Part shown: positions 23,521-35,913 of the stretch, one piece after another
Numbering within the stretch: the first letter of the stretch is position 1
How the letters are laid out: the number at the start of each line of letters is the position of its first letter
Assembly (NCBI GenBank): GCA_949987705.1
Contig: OX465283.1
Span: 156,131,850 to 156,195,849, forward strand
DNA: 64,000 bases
Direction of reading: 5' to 3'
Source of the DNA: Thereva unica
Taxonomy: Eukaryota; Arthropoda; Insecta; Diptera; Therevidae
Translations under genes and position numbers: made by a program
Notes under the pieces: model-generated
The model's input: the letters and a program-made list of their open reading frames with translations, nothing else
Databases searched by the model: none
What the model was told of the DNA's origin: nothing

Positions 23521-24164
23521 ATGTGTATAGATTACAGCCAAAGATTTTTGGAGGTACGAAAATACAATCCGAGCGCTCTGCACTGCAGCGATAGAGGTGG
23601 TTAGATCTGGATTTTCGCAGTTCGTATAAATGATTTGTTAGTTGAAGTTTTCATTGTTAAAACTAAACAAATCCTTGACGTTCACATTGCAAATTGAAAA
23701 TTTAGACAAATCCTATCAAAATCAGTTTTTTGCCACTTTAATGAACTTCTGCAAGAACGCAACGCCATCCAGCAGATTTCTACTTAATGCAAATTTCGAT
23801 AGGTATGAGGATATGTCCCGCATTTTTTGCGCATTAGAGAGAATACAATATTTTGTTTTTTGGGGGGCATAGAGCCTCCACATTATTCCGAGCAGAAAAA
23901 CACAAGAGTAGTCCTCCACATAGACTACTCCCTTTCGGAATCCCAGCACGGCTCTTTCAATGAAAACGCCACTAATAAACCAACACACACATATACGCAC
24001 ACACAACAGCCCAGCTCTAAGCCAAAAAAATTTTTTCCTCCTCGTTTATCTTTCCTCCATTTTCTTTTTTCTGTTTTTTTTTGTTGTATTTTTTTTTTTT
24101 TACAAAAAAACTTTCTCCTTTTATTTTTTTCTCATGTTGCCTCTGCTTTGTTTTAGGTCTGCTG
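23521..24164. other. Spacer, no gene seen
   Basis: Contains a CACACA/ACACAC stretch around 23985-24005 and T-runs. The target site GTCTGCTG (24157-24164) of the next element closes it. Confidence 0.35.
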
Positions 24165-24701
24165 CACTGACATATAATAATGGACTGCTCATCAGCAATT
24201 ATTCCCATACAAACAGATGGCACCAAAAAGGTATAGTCGCTCGCTCATCCATAAGCCCCCAAACTGACAGAAGCACTCAGAAATAAAATCAATTAGAAAA
24301 AAATAGACGGGTATAGTGATGTTTATATCTTTTGCGTTAAATCAATTAGAAAAAAATAGACGGGTATAGTGATGTTTATATCTTTTGCTCTTTTCCCCAT
24401 AAGCCCCCGGTGAGAATGTCAGTTGCTAAGACAGGCGTTGAGAACTTAAATCAGATACACATAAAATTTGCAAATTAATGAAAAAAAGGCATTTTAAAAG
24501 GTGAAAAAGTGAAAATAGTGTTTATTAATTTTTTTAAACAAAATATTTGTGTTGTTTTAATGTTTTAAGTACGTATTTAAAAAAATGTAAATTTCAAAAG
24601 TGATTCCGGTGTTTACATGGAGTGAAAAAAGGTTTGTAGCCTATGGAACAAATTGGTGCCATGAAAAATTTCTCATAAGCAGTCCATTCTATATGTCAGT
24701 G
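24165..24701. mobile_element. hAT- or P-type MITE with perfect 8-bp target duplication
   Basis: The ends pair as CACTGACATATA...AATGGACTGC(T/C)(C/T)AT, left from 24165 and right to 24701. The flanks are identical 8-mers GTCTGCTG at 24157-24164 and 24702-24709. Length is 537 bp with no coding capacity. An internal 53-bp segment is tandemly duplicated (24286-24391). An 8-bp duplication is diagnostic of hAT and P superfamilies; the TIR start does not decide between them. Confidence 0.9.
24286..24391. repeat. 53-bp tandem duplication inside MITE
   Basis: 'aaatcaattagaaaaaaata', then 'gacgggtatagtgatgttta', then 'tatcttttgc' occurs twice head-to-tail with a 53-bp period and almost no divergence. 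The duplication is therefore recent. Confidence 0.9.
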
Positions 24702-24709
24702 GTCTGCTG

Positions 24710-25346
24710 GAAGGAATGCGATGTTGGCGATGGATAAAATGCAACCATAGAAACGGGAGCCCCACGATGCCTACTTATGCGGGTATTACGTAATTCCAGT
24801 ATCGATTTTCTCGCAATTTTTTTTGCATGCATCTGCCCACTTGGAGAAGAAGGGTTTCTCTCGGCAAGTTTTTGGGGCCATTCAAGATCGCCTTCAGATT
24901 TCTCTCTTTTTTCCTGAGAGGATACTTCACGAACAAAAGGGTGAGATTTTTTTATGTTTATGTTTTTAAATAAGAACTAAGGGGGGGTTTTTTGTTGTTG
25001 GTATCTTTAGTGTAGTTGTAGGAGATATAGAGACGCCATTTTGTTTTCTTTTTGGCGTTGAAATTGTTATTAAAACAGCATGTTTGCTCTGTGGCTGACT
25101 AAAGTAAGACGATTTCGTTCCGAGTTACTTAACAACCAGTAACCTAGTAATCCCTATATTACAAAAAGTGATAAAGCTTCATTGCAAACTAACTGAGAAG
25201 TTTCTAGGTTCGATTCTCAACAATTTTTTGAATTTTGGGCTAAGAATTTACTTACCTTTGGAGGAATATTGACCACTTCAAATAAATTCGACTTGCCGCT
25301 AGGATAAGACAAACTTTTGCTGGCAAGTTTTTGTTCACTTCCAGTA
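24710..25346. other. Spacer, no gene seen
   Basis: No domain, repeat end or exon was recognised. Confidence 0.3.
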
Positions 25347-25578
25347 ATGAGCAAAAAGTCTTGTCTTGCACATTTAACAGGATCAAGACAAGAGTTCAAG
25401 ACTTTTTGCAAGAAATTTTGCAAGACTTTTAGCAAGATTTTTTCCATGGCTTTTTGCTCATCAAAATCATGCTATCTTGATCTTGTAGTCTTACTTTGTC
25501 CTCTTTTGTCTTGTTCTTGCTTTAGTCTTACTAAATGTCAATAAAAGGAAGAACTGCAAGAAAAGTCTTGCTCATCAC
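25347..25578. mobile_element. MITE, TGATGAGCAA family, copy 1
   Basis: The left end 'atgagcaaaaagtcttgtct' and right end 'cttgctcatcac' are inverted repeats flanked by TA (25345-25346, 25579-25580). The interior is rich in cttg/caag words ('caagactttttgcaagaaat', 'tcttgttcttg'). It shares ends and interior with the copy at 49610. TA duplications suggest the Tc1/mariner superfamily. Confidence 0.75.
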
Positions 25579-25580
25579 TA

Positions 25581-26084
25581 GTACAAACTGACTGGAATGG
25601 ATTTTGCAAGGGATACTGGTTAACATTATAGTCAGCTAACCCAAGGAGAACATATCTTCCTAGTTCGCAACCCCTTCTTGGCTGAGATATGTAGATAAAA
25701 CCCTTAAAGGCGACCGTTTGCATCAGTTTTTTTTCTCGTGTGGGCTGAGCTCACCTCCGGCAATAAACTTGCAGCAAAAAGTTAACGCTGCAAGGAGATA
25801 ATGTGAATGTCGAATAATATAGAATCTCTGGGGAATTCTAGGGGACAACAGTGGAGTGAACTAGAAGTTCCAGTTTCATTTTGATTATTTCTTAACTACT
25901 AACCTAGACATAATAAACAGCAACTCCAATCCTCACTTCACAGGTAATACCCTGACCACACTGAACCCTTACAAGCTACATGAGTGACTGACAGGTTTCA
26001 GAAAATTAGTCGTGCTCAGTTTACAAACTTATCCACTTCAGGCTGGGCGATTGCTTGGACATGATGCGAAGGATACCTCAAATA
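25581..26084. other. Spacer, no gene seen
   Basis: No recognisable coding or repeat structure on either strand. Confidence 0.3.
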
Positions 26085-27167
26085 GTCCGGGAGGCAGCGT
26101 TGCATTTTGGCGGCTCATTTCTTCCCACTTGATTTTTTTGCAATAGATAGTTTAGATAAGACTAATAACAGAAACAACCGTCAGACGCCAGTATCGTGGG
26201 AAAATGTGAAAGTGGTAAAAAAAAAAAATTCGTCGGCTTATTTCCTACCACTTGAGCAGTTGCACAGTTATTGTTTAAGTGATAATAAAAATTATAAAAA
26301 AAGTCAGCTGCGTACCTAGTGGGGGATTATACGTCAGTCGCTTGTATAAACCTGTCAAAAAAACACATTTTATAAAATCATTTCAAATTCAATGAAACTT
26401 ATACATAAAATTTCTTTTATAAATAAATTTCTTTTTGCAAAAGGTTGCAATAATGAGTCTACAGATTATATTAACAAAAACTGGCCGTCAGCTGTGAACA
26501 TAACGGGGGAAAGATAGTCAGCTAGGTCATTTTTAGTAAAACCATGCTCACAATACAAAAAAATGGATTTAATCCATCATATTGTAGCCAAGCTGTTTTC
26601 CAGCCGCAAGAAATATTTTGAAATAATGTGTTTACAGATTATATTCACAAAAAATTGTCGATAGCTGCTGGCATAACGTTGTGAAGATAGTCAGTTTCTT
26701 TTTTGAATACATTATAAAATGCTAACGTTAAAAACCCAATCAGCACTTATGATCTGACAGCTGACGGTGTTACCGCCATTGTGCATACAGGTGATTGTGC
26801 TTTTTATTCTTCTATTTATAAAAGAAATTTTATGTATAAGTTTCATTGAATTTGAAATGATTTTATAAAATGTGTTTTTTTGACAGGTTTATACAAGCGA
26901 CTGACGTATAATCCCCCACTAGGTACGCAGCTGACTTTTTTTATAATTTTTATTATCACTTAAACAATAACTGTGCAAATGCTCAAGTGGTAAGAAATAA
27001 GCCGACGAATTTTTTTTTTTACCACTTTCACATTTTCCCACGACCACCCCCACCACGATACTGGCGTCTGACGGTTGTTTCTGTTATTAGTCTTATCTAA
27101 ACTATCTATTGCAAAAAAATCAAGTGGGAAGAAATGAGCCGCCAAAATGCAACGCTGCCTCCCGGAC
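26085..27167. mobile_element. 1.08-kb element with ~330-bp inverted arms
   Basis: The left arm starts GTCCGGGAGGCAGCGTTGCA and extends to about 26420. The right arm (about 26815-27167) is its reverse complement with few differences, one being an extra ~15-bp GTGG-rich segment near 27045. Both ends abut TA (26083-26084, 27168-27169), which may be target duplication or part of the palindrome. The ~390-bp centre carries a diverged direct repeat (about 26453-26525 and 26625-26695: 'acagattatatt(a/c)acaaaaa' ... 'aagatagtcag'). The same spurious open frame appears on both strands because it lies in the arms. Confidence 0.88.
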
Positions 27168-27249
27168 TAAAAGAGCCAGAATAGTCTAGTCGTCTAGCTA
27201 GCTAGCTACTTTCTCTCCTTGCATTTCGTTGCGCTTCTCTGTTTCTTTG

Positions 27250-27990
27250 GGCTTCGTACTGCTTAAGCTTTTAGTAGATGGTCTTTAATGCCACTTTCAT
27301 TACTCTCCACACAGCCTACGACCTTATCATATGATACAAGATGTTTTTAGGTGTTAACTGCACTTCAGCAACTCCCACCAACAAAGTCCCTCCAGCATAT
27401 AAAGAAGACATGCTCCGCGTCCTCCTTATCGTCTGAGCGGAACCTGGGAGAGCAGGAGCGGATGACCTAGTCACCCCCATCACACTACTACTTCAATTAT
27501 GTGCTCAACTATCATTAGACCAGCGTTCTCAAGCCACGTTTTTATTTCCCATATCCCTTTGTTCGCCAATATCTCGATTTCGTCGAGTCGCTTTCCTACT
27601 ACCGACCATGATGTCATCGGCGAACCCAATAGACCCGATCTTGCGGGAGACGAAGCGCCAAGACTTCATCAAAAATAATTCTCCACAGGAGAGGGCCTAG
27701 GACGGAACCTTGTAGGATTCAGCAACTCGTCCTATACTTCGTTACTCCCCTCCCTACCAGGAATTCTATCACAATACGCACTAGATATTTCGGAAAATAT
27801 AATTTGATACTTCGGAGTATCGAGTTTTATCAACGCCTCGGCGATCTTGCTCCATCTCACGATGTTGAAGGCATTCTGCACGTTAAAGGTTATAAATGCG
27901 CAACTCTTATTGACATCCATTGCCGCCCTTGCGGGCAAGTTTAGTCTCTGAACAAACTTTTTTATCAGGGACTTAGAGATGGACAATGAA
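27250..27990 (-). pseudogene. R1-clade reverse transcriptase relic
   Basis: On the minus strand, 27732-27986 has 'AFITFNVQNAFNIVRWSKIAE', followed by ALIKLDTPKY, the R1-type block around the first catalytic Asp (here Asn). Further down, about 27580-27640, IGFADDIMVVGRKATR keeps an intact ADD in a different frame. The fragments match in order the other R1 relic at 33060-33560. The copy is broken by frameshifts. Confidence 0.65.
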
Positions 27991-28179
27991 ATGCCACAAA
28001 ACCGTTCTGGGCCCTAGACCAACATTTCAGACCCCTCGCGAGAATCTCTCCAGTCTCATTGCAGTCGATATTCTAGGGTCCATGGACCCAGTATTTTTTC
28101 TCGTCACGGTCTGGAGAAGGTCAAAACACCCTGCAACTGTTTTGAGGAAAAACTGCAAAAAAGATTTGAACTTTGGCTC

Positions 28180-29450
28180 CTTTCAAACCGTTCTCAAGGT
28201 TGAGCCTAGCGCAGATCTTAACGGCATGTATTTCATTCTGGAAAACAGAGGGTCACTTACCCATTGCAATCGAGATCTTGGAGTTAGGTTCTGCAACACC
28301 AACCCCTTCAAGATAGAGCTTTGGGATTTTCACAACAAGCCAAATACTTAGGCGTGATGTTAGATTCTACACTACATGGGAGCCAGCCAGTATATGGATA
28401 ATCTGAGCAAAGGTACAAGCAGATCTCTGTAGGACTTGCAACAATGAGTCTATTCGAACCTTGCCAACTGCAGCCTTGAAAATTCTTCTTCTGCTTTATA
28501 GTGTTCTATCTATGCCAGGGCCGGCGCTTGGGTTTTTTGCGCCCGGTGTAGTATGCTATATTGCGCCCCATCAGCTGTTCATTTTTTGATTATCACTGCG
28601 ACAATGGAAAAAGACACATATCCTTTTAATAAATGAAAATGAAGTCAGGGGAGCACAATTTCAATTATTTTTAAAGATTTTCTGAAATTGCGTCCGGTTC
28701 AAGTGCACCAGTCGCATTTATGATGAAAGCGCCGCCCCTGATCGTAGGCGCTATTTTGATTCTGAGACAAACGACCATCAGGGCTGGGAAATGATCCCGA
28801 GGAGATTGTTGTTGAACTTATAAGTTTCAGGAGTGATGAGGTATATCAAATTTTAGATCCCTTTGGCGAATAAACAGGATGGTATATCCTGGGTTTTCTC
28901 TAAGCTACAAAGCGCGCTTGTACAATATACTCATGAATTCCAGGTAGAAGCATGTAACACCGGTATCGAAGTCTCGTTTAGTAAAGTGATCTGCTTGGGC
29001 ACTTTCATACTGACTTTCAAGCAAAAGGTGTACGCTATAATTGAAGGTGTACGCTATAATTCCTTAGGACGAAGTCTAAATTGGTCTGGTATTGAGAACT
29101 TTGCCCTTGATTAGCTTGATATTCTCAATCGAATTTATCCTTGTTTGGGTTCAAAGTTGTCGGTGCTTCTAAGGCAATAAAAATGTGGGTTTTGGCACAT
29201 AAACTGCCATACTGCCACATTCAGGCCCGGAACCGGTTATTGGGTAACCCACCAGTTTACTGAAGATACCCTATTGATTGGACTATAATAAGAGATATCG
29301 AATTCTGGAGATCCACACCTGGCATTGTCAACTCCAAGCGACTTCTGTAAGAGTTTGGGAAAGATAGAGGGCGCACGCCTCATCAGAAGCCTAAGCAGCA
29401 ACCATCTACCAAAAGCTTAAGTAATACGAAGCTAAAAGAAACCGAGAAAA
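28180..29450 (+). pseudogene. Decayed LOA-type ORF2 fragment, split by a MITE
   Basis: Plus-strand remnants are collinear with the intact LOA ORF2 on the other strand. About 28322-28375 resembles the GFSQQAKYLGV-LD block. About 28455-28500 resembles the P-TAAL-(I/T)LL segment. 28930-29050 has FSKVICLGTFILTFKQKVYA, corresponding to the RNase H FSKAISLGTLATVFQAEVYA segment. Many stops and shifts are present, and the RNase H Glu is replaced by Lys. The MITE at 28516-28740 interrupts it. Confidence 0.6.
28516..28740. mobile_element. MITE, CAGGGCCGGCG family, copy 1
   Basis: It starts 'cagggccggcgcttgggttt' with 'tgcgcccggtg' just inside, and ends 'gcgccgcccctg'. It shares these ends and 'gcgcccggtg' with 52390-52542 and 51902. 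The CAGGG terminus is hAT-like, but the flanks (atctatgc / atcgtagg) only partly match. Non-coding. Confidence 0.65.
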
Positions 29451-30050
29451 ACAAAGACATGCTAGTACAGATACATATCAAAATCGTGGACCTAGGAGAA
29501 GGCTATTTTGGTATCTTAAGGTGGCGCGAAATAATACAGTATCATTACCTCGCCCTATTCATTTCCTGACAGCAGTTGGCAAAAGGTTTTCAAATTGTGT
29601 TCCACCCAATAAATTGTGATCAAAGTCACAAAGTCACGTTACATATGGTAAGTTGGTTCACGGTTGGCTTTGATCACAATTTACTAAACGAAGCAATTGG
29701 CTGGTGGTGCGTGGAAGAAGTGCACTATGACTTTGTAATACTTCCACAGATCTTTTATGCCATAAAATCAAATAAGATAGTTTGACTATGACGTCAAAAG
29801 TACTTTCAATAAAGTTCGACAAATGAATCTGTAACATTGGACGGCAATACACCCAATCCAAACCAAGTGTTGGTATTTTATATATTCTATCCTTAATTCG
29901 GTACACGTATGCAGAACGAATAATTCTGAACATTTGACATTCGATCCTTACCGTTGAATTGCTTTATTTTGTAACTTCCGGTGCGCTATAAAAACGAATT
30001 GCGTAGTTATCAAAGTGTTTTCGGCGCTGCGCAATTATAACTTTAGCCAA
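29451..30050. other. Spacer, no gene seen
   Basis: Contains a small inverted pair around 29613-29685 ('ttgtgatcaaag' / 'ctttgatcacaat'). Nothing else was recognised. Confidence 0.3.
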
Positions 30051-31800
30051 TCGCTGCAAAATTCAGCACGAAACACCATGTCCATTATCTCAGCTTCAAA
30101 TCACAAAAAGCAGCGTCCAATTTAATCGTTCCTTCCCTGTGTTTGTCCCTCGCCATATCTCCTGGCGAGCGTTATGTAACCGACCAACATCAGACTACTA
30201 ACCTACGTAATCATATGAGTGGGACTACTCTATGTATATTTATTGTACATGGGGATTATTCCGTTTCAATCTTTACATGGGGCCTCTTGCCAATGCAGCC
30301 TCAAACCCTTTCGTTTCGAAACATATTCAAGGGACGAAGGGAGGCTCTCTAGCTGACAGTCAGGATCTGGGCTGTGGGACCAGGGTGTGCAAACTAAAAA
30401 GTCGTAAAAAGTGAAATGAGTGAGCACGGATATAGTATGGTGGATAGAAGAACCCATACACATGCACGCTAGGAATGACATAAATCAAAAGTACAAGCGG
30501 CCATTGAGGGAGATTGGCCATGAATAGCGCAGCTCAGAGCCAACAATCGAGGGACAGGGTCCGGGGCGAGGGCTGCGCTCAACCAGCAAGAACCACTGCA
30601 AAAACAACGCAAAAATCTGCCAACTTCAAGGCCAACGAAGAGGATTTTCTGTTTCTGTTGCCTTTCGGTGCCGTCTTTCGTCCGTGTGCCACCTTTCTTC
30701 CCGCCTTACGGCGGGATACGACGATGATGGCTGCCTTATCCCATATATATTTTGGACCCGGGCATACGGAAGGGCCGATGCCGGGGAGCACGGGCGGCCA
30801 GCACACCGGGGGACGTGGAGCGGAAAGCTATTTCCAATTTCACTCTCGTTAGCGCCTATGACACACAGAATTGCGAAGCGGCAGTGCACCACTTCTGGCC
30901 TGCAACTTGTGCATTTCGGCCTGCAGTAATAACACTATCCCCCTCCCCCGGCAGCGGGCTTGCACTGGCCAGCGGATGTGTGAGTGTGCATATGGGGCGA
31001 TATCCAGTTCTTGGGAGATCTAAGAACGGATAGCAATCAACTGGCATGCCAATTGGCAAATGCAAGTGCTGGGGGACGAGAGCAGCACCAGCGGAGGAGC
31101 ACCCTTCACCTTCATCATGGCGGCCGTCGGTTCTGTCGTCACGAATTCATGGCGCATTGGTATTTGTTTAAACATCTTTCCCCGGCGGAAGGTGAAGGGC
31201 AGCAGGAGCACCGTGATGGGGTATACTGTTTGACAATGGGGGATCTCTTGCAGCTTGCACAGTTCGCCTAGGCCGGCGATAAGCCCAGAAAACACAATAA
31301 AACGTGACCGTGAACCCGACTTTATCACGCCTCAGCAGAAACGACAGAACGCAAAAAATAACGCCGCGCGTCAGACGTGGGTGCAGCTCCTCATACAGCG
31401 CGCGTCTGGATCCTTCTTGTGGATGTGCTGTGCTGCTGCTGCTGATGCTGGTGAAGCTGGTGCTGCTGCTGCTGCCATATCATCATCATTCCCGACGACT
31501 TCACTTCATTTCGCATTGTTCCGCCGCTGTTTACTTTTCTGCACTGCAGGGCCAAGCTGCGGCATGCAAATTGCGCTCGTCGGGCCTTTTTGTCGGCTGC
31601 GCGAAACTAATTTCTGAATGCCAGGAATAATTCCCGAGCCGCAGAAGGTGAAATTTAAGCCGATGTTTAGTTGCGAGTGTTGCAGGAACAAAATGCATTA
31701 AAAACGGCTTAATTAGGGGGGGGAAGGAAAGCAGCAAATGGGTGAGGAATTCGACGCAGTGTAAATGGGGCTGCATGAACAACAATGGCTTTGGCTTATG
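30051..31800. other. GC-balanced island without transposon signatures
   Basis: More GC-rich and less repetitive than its surroundings, with a CTG-repeat stretch (about 31428-31476) and an octamer-like ATGCAAAT at about 31563. Open frames overlap on all strands and show no family. It is a candidate regulatory island or undetected exon-bearing region; no gene can be supported. Confidence 0.3.
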
Positions 31801-33059
31801 CTGAGAGTTATCTCCAACGCCCAGAGTGGAAACTTTGTTTCAATGTGAAATGGTTTGTAAAAATGATAAAATGTTCGTAGTCACAAGTAAAAGCCAATTA
31901 CTAGATTCCCCCGTAAAACACCTTTAGCTTCGGTGTAATAATTAACGCGGAAGGAAGATGAAAGCCAGGTATGGAAGCTATGTATCGAACGGAGCCTCCA
32001 GAAGACCAGAATAAACGAATGACGAATCAAGTTTAAAGCGAGAGATGACGTTGCAAGTGATCACCAAGAGACATACATAGATGTAAAATGAAGAAAATTT
32101 TGAAGAACAATGATGTAACAAGGAACAACTTGTCAAAAATATACAACAAATCAAAAACGGTAGGGTGTACAGACTTTAAACTGCAGGAGAGAAAGACGTG
32201 AGAAAGATACATATAGAAATGCACTTTAATATGAAACGTCCTAAAATCCCGCAAGAGCTCGCTTCCCATCGACGGAATGTCTGTGCGGACTTTTAATTAC
32301 TACAGACTTTTACTTATAAGAACAGAAATTTATAGAAGCCTGTGCTAAGTTGCTAAGTTTGTACCGTGGGAGCCCCCAATCGACTTTTATAACATTCTGA
32401 CATTTGTTTGCATTGGTTTTACCACAGACACTATTCTTTAGAAGTTTATAAGAACTGTGTTGTATGGACCTACATTTTCCTTTCATTCCTGCTTACCGAT
32501 TAAAAATAATTTAGTTGGTTAATTTTCTTACAAGCACGCACGCGCCCGCACCTAGCACGCATAGCAAACAAACAGGCATGCCTCAAAAGTATGCACGCTC
32601 TCGCGACAAGAACGATAATCTAACAATTTGCTTGCTAGAGGCATGGACGCTCCCGTCATAGGTACGAAAATATAAAAATGCTCGCTACAGGATTGAGCAT
32701 TTATACATGCATCCGCATTCGCATCGACCAAACCATTCCAAACGCGAGTGTTGTTTAGTCCCCCAGCTAAGTACTAACCTTGTTCAATGCTGCTTGACTT
32801 AAGAAATAGAACGAGAAATGTTCTGCTGAGTATGCTATTGACACCCTTTTTGTTCACCAAGATAATTGCCCGTTTTTTTCCTTCTATACAATTTTTAAAG
32901 CTCCAGGGAACTCGTCAATGAATCCACTCTTCATGATAATATACTCCCTATAATTCTCGAGAAAAGTGCGTCACTTTTAGCTAAACTTCTGCGCAAACGT
33001 TTCGCCTAGTGTCTATAGCCTTTCCAGATATAAAACAATGCACATATGCACATGTGGAT
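31801..33059. other. Spacer, no gene seen
   Basis: No recognisable gene or element end. Confidence 0.3.
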
Positions 33060-33560
33060 CTATGTATTCATGAACAAATATGGTATACATGTATGCATAT
33101 TATTTGCCGTGCTCTCCAAGTACGCCTTGAAGTCTACCTTGATCCTTACGGACACTAGCTTTCTCTGTTTGCCGATCAGCACCGCATCAGTTTTGTAACC
33201 AGCAAGCTTGAGTCCAGCGCTTTTATATCCCAGATCGCTTCGTTCGCACAAAATTCGATGTCATCTGGGCGTTTTTCTATGACTACTACCTCGATGTCAT
33301 TCGCGAGCCCGATCGCCACTGCTTCCTTTGGAAAGCGTAGCCTCAATACATCATTGTACATTGCGATTCCAGGAGATGGCCCAGAATAAAACCCTGCGGG
33401 ACCCCGCATGCTGTCTCGAACATCTTCAGACCATCTTACGAATCATATGAAGCGCCCTACCCTGTATACTAGTATAGTCGGCCGTACTTTGGTGTACCAA
33501 GGTTAATCAACGCCTCAACTATTTTGCTCTACCTCGCGTTGTCGTGCTCTAAAGACTTGT
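33060..33560 (-). pseudogene. R1-clade reverse transcriptase relic, second copy
   Basis: The minus strand at 33176-33409 reads 'AMYNDVLRLRFPKEAVAIGL' followed by ANDIEVVVIEKRPDDIE, the segment holding the YADD-type catalytic site, here ANDI (first Asp changed to Asn). It continues at 33060-33251, in another frame, with SAGLKLAGYKTDAVLI, the conserved GLKL...KT--- block. Upstream, near 33500-33560, a KIVEALINLG-like piece is visible. The copy is inactive by substitution and frameshift. Confidence 0.7.
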
Positions 33561-35234
33561 TCGGCTTCGGTAGGAGCACGAGTTTTTGCTGCTTGCATTT
33601 CCGTTCTCTCAGGAACGCTAGCTTAGCGACTTTGTTTGGTATGCCATCCATGAAAGGCGACTTATTAATGGCTACGTTTTTTCGGCCTCCAGAGCCTCCC
33701 TGCCGTTATTGCGGGTACCTCTTCTGGGTCCACTTCTAGCGAGGCAAGGGATCGGCGCAGAGCCCTTACCCTTGACCGCTGACATGACCATTTTATGGGG
33801 GTCCGAGCCTGCTTCTCTGTCCAATCTTTTGATTTTAGTTCGCACGAACACTACAATGATAATGATCACTGATCAAGCAAAGAATTTTCACAGGTACTCT
33901 GCAATCGACACCATTATGTGTAAAGGATACGAAACCCTGAGAAACCTATTGAATTTAACATAAACTTCCATGTTACAAACATATGCTTGCAGTAGGAATA
34001 CCAAACACTTCGGTTCGACTTCGAGTTGTGTTGAAACTAAAACCTTGGTTTCCTTGAACGACTCGATTAAGTTCTTTTCTCGTTTTGGATCGATATACGT
34101 TCGATAGTTGGATTGTCACTGGAACTATCAAATAAAATGGGGAAAGTTTTTTCCACGCCAAACTGTGCTTGGATGCGGATCATTCAATTAATCGGGTGTC
34201 CCTTAACACAAAAAAACCCAAGTTTTGACAGGACGCTTTTTAAACTCCCTCGCGGGCGGCCCCTTGACCAAACTAGGACAAATCCGCGTAAAATGGACGG
34301 ATGGCAGACTTAAGTTTGGATAAAGATGCTGTACATTCAACGGTAGCAATAGTTGTGGATTTGATAGTTCTTCCCATTGGATTAGCACCACCATTTATCA
34401 ATATGTCCTTCTTGAATCCAAGCGGAGACCAAATTGTTTTCGGTGCAACAACTTCAGTAGCTTACATTCGCCAAGACTTCTACATATCTTCTGCGGATAC
34501 GAAACCAGCTCGCGAAAGAGCAAAGTGGCAATTGCTAAACTCTACATAACAAATTCTGGCTTCACCCATAAAATCTCATCAATATTCACAAGCTTTTTCT
34601 GGCTATGTACTAGGAGCCTTCATATCAAGACCACCTGAACAAACATCGGTATTTTTGTATTTTGTACGAAGCCCAAATCAGACATGGCCACTCTTCCCCC
34701 ACCAGATGAGATTCTATCTACAGATACAACAGTGACGCGGCAACCATCCACCCAAAAGGGTTGGGCAAGGGGAGAAGATGGGATCCTCAACCCAATTACC
34801 ACGAAGTAGCCTGTGGCATCCGATTTCGTTTTGAAGATAATTTGCTGATGCCGAACTTTGCTGTACGAACCGACCTTCCATCAAAGACAGCATCGATGAT
34901 CAAAATTGCACTTAACATGGATCTCGAATGATTTTTAATTAAGGAAATCATGCTCAGGTACGTAAACAAGCAAAACTGTCACATTCAGTTTTTCGAGTAC
35001 CCAATAAAAATAGTTGAACAACTGCTCCAATCAAAACAAGTGATAGTTTGGTTCGGGTTTATGGCTACTGGTGTGAACTTTTTGAAAATTCTGCCGCTTC
35101 GACCATTACAGTGAATGGATTGCGTTACCAAATCGTGGATTGCGAAGGTTACCGCACCGATCTAATACTTTTCTATGGGGCTACGGGCTAGGCCAGTGCT
35201 CTAGCAACAATTCAATCACTCAAAGAAAGTATTA
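33561..35234. other. Unassigned, probably repeat-derived
   Basis: Short broken frames on both strands (e.g. minus 34203-34394, plus 34301-34549) without a family I can name. Confidence 0.25.
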
Positions 35235-35588
35235 AGGCCCGTGGAGACACTAAAACATGGTACGACCAAAAACCCGCAGACGGTAAGACATGTGCTAAGA
35301 CCGATTTACTTGAACACCGCTCTCTTGTCAAAATATTTCAAGTTAATCTGTCATTCAGTTGTCAACTGGTAAATTGAAACATTTCGTGTACGAGTAAATT
35401 TGGTCAAGCAAGTCCGCAAATGGTAGGACATGGTATCATCAACACCAAACCAGTTTTGATTTTAGTCGGACCGTTGGTCGGACCAAAAAACTGGTACGCC
35501 TACCCGGCCCGTACACGGCTAACATCACCTCGAACATGGTCCCTGTACCATGTTTACTAGTACCATGTTTCAGCGTCTCCACGGGCCT
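35235..35588. mobile_element. Harbinger-like MITE, TTA target duplication
   Basis: The left end AGGCCCGTGGAGACACTAAA and the right end complementary to it (…ACGGGCCT) pair over about 29 bp with two mismatches. They are flanked by TTA at 35232-35234 and 35589-35591. A three-base TWA duplication is characteristic of PIF/Harbinger. 354 bp, non-coding. Confidence 0.85.
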
Positions 35589-35913
35589 TTAGAGCTGCTA
35601 TTGGTGAAACATAGCCGCTATTATGCGAAAACGTGATAATTCAATAAAGGAATAACCGTTTGTCAGATCTGAGACCGACTTTTGGTAGATATTAATTAAG
35701 CTCCCTTTATTAACCTCAGAGTTTATACTTTAAAATAAAATAAATATATTACTGTTTTTTACAAAAATATTTCGCTTGGTTGATTTAAAATGACACCTCT
35801 TGTTGAAAGACACTATTTAACAAACTGGAAAGATATAGCAAACCGTAGAAACGAGCGGAAGAAGAGCAGCCGAGTGCTACAAGGATTGTAGTGCCATTTA
35901 AGAAGTAGAATAA
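35589..35913. other. Spacer with a shared ~35-bp end repeat
   Basis: 35770-35812 ('gacacctcttgttgaaagac') is the reverse complement of a segment at about 47207-47240. It may be an unclassified TIR. Confidence 0.4.

Noticed and set aside
26107..27145. Two frames with the same peptide (MAAHFFPLDFF...) on opposite strands
   Set aside because: They are the two inverted arms of one element read in each direction, not paralogous genes.
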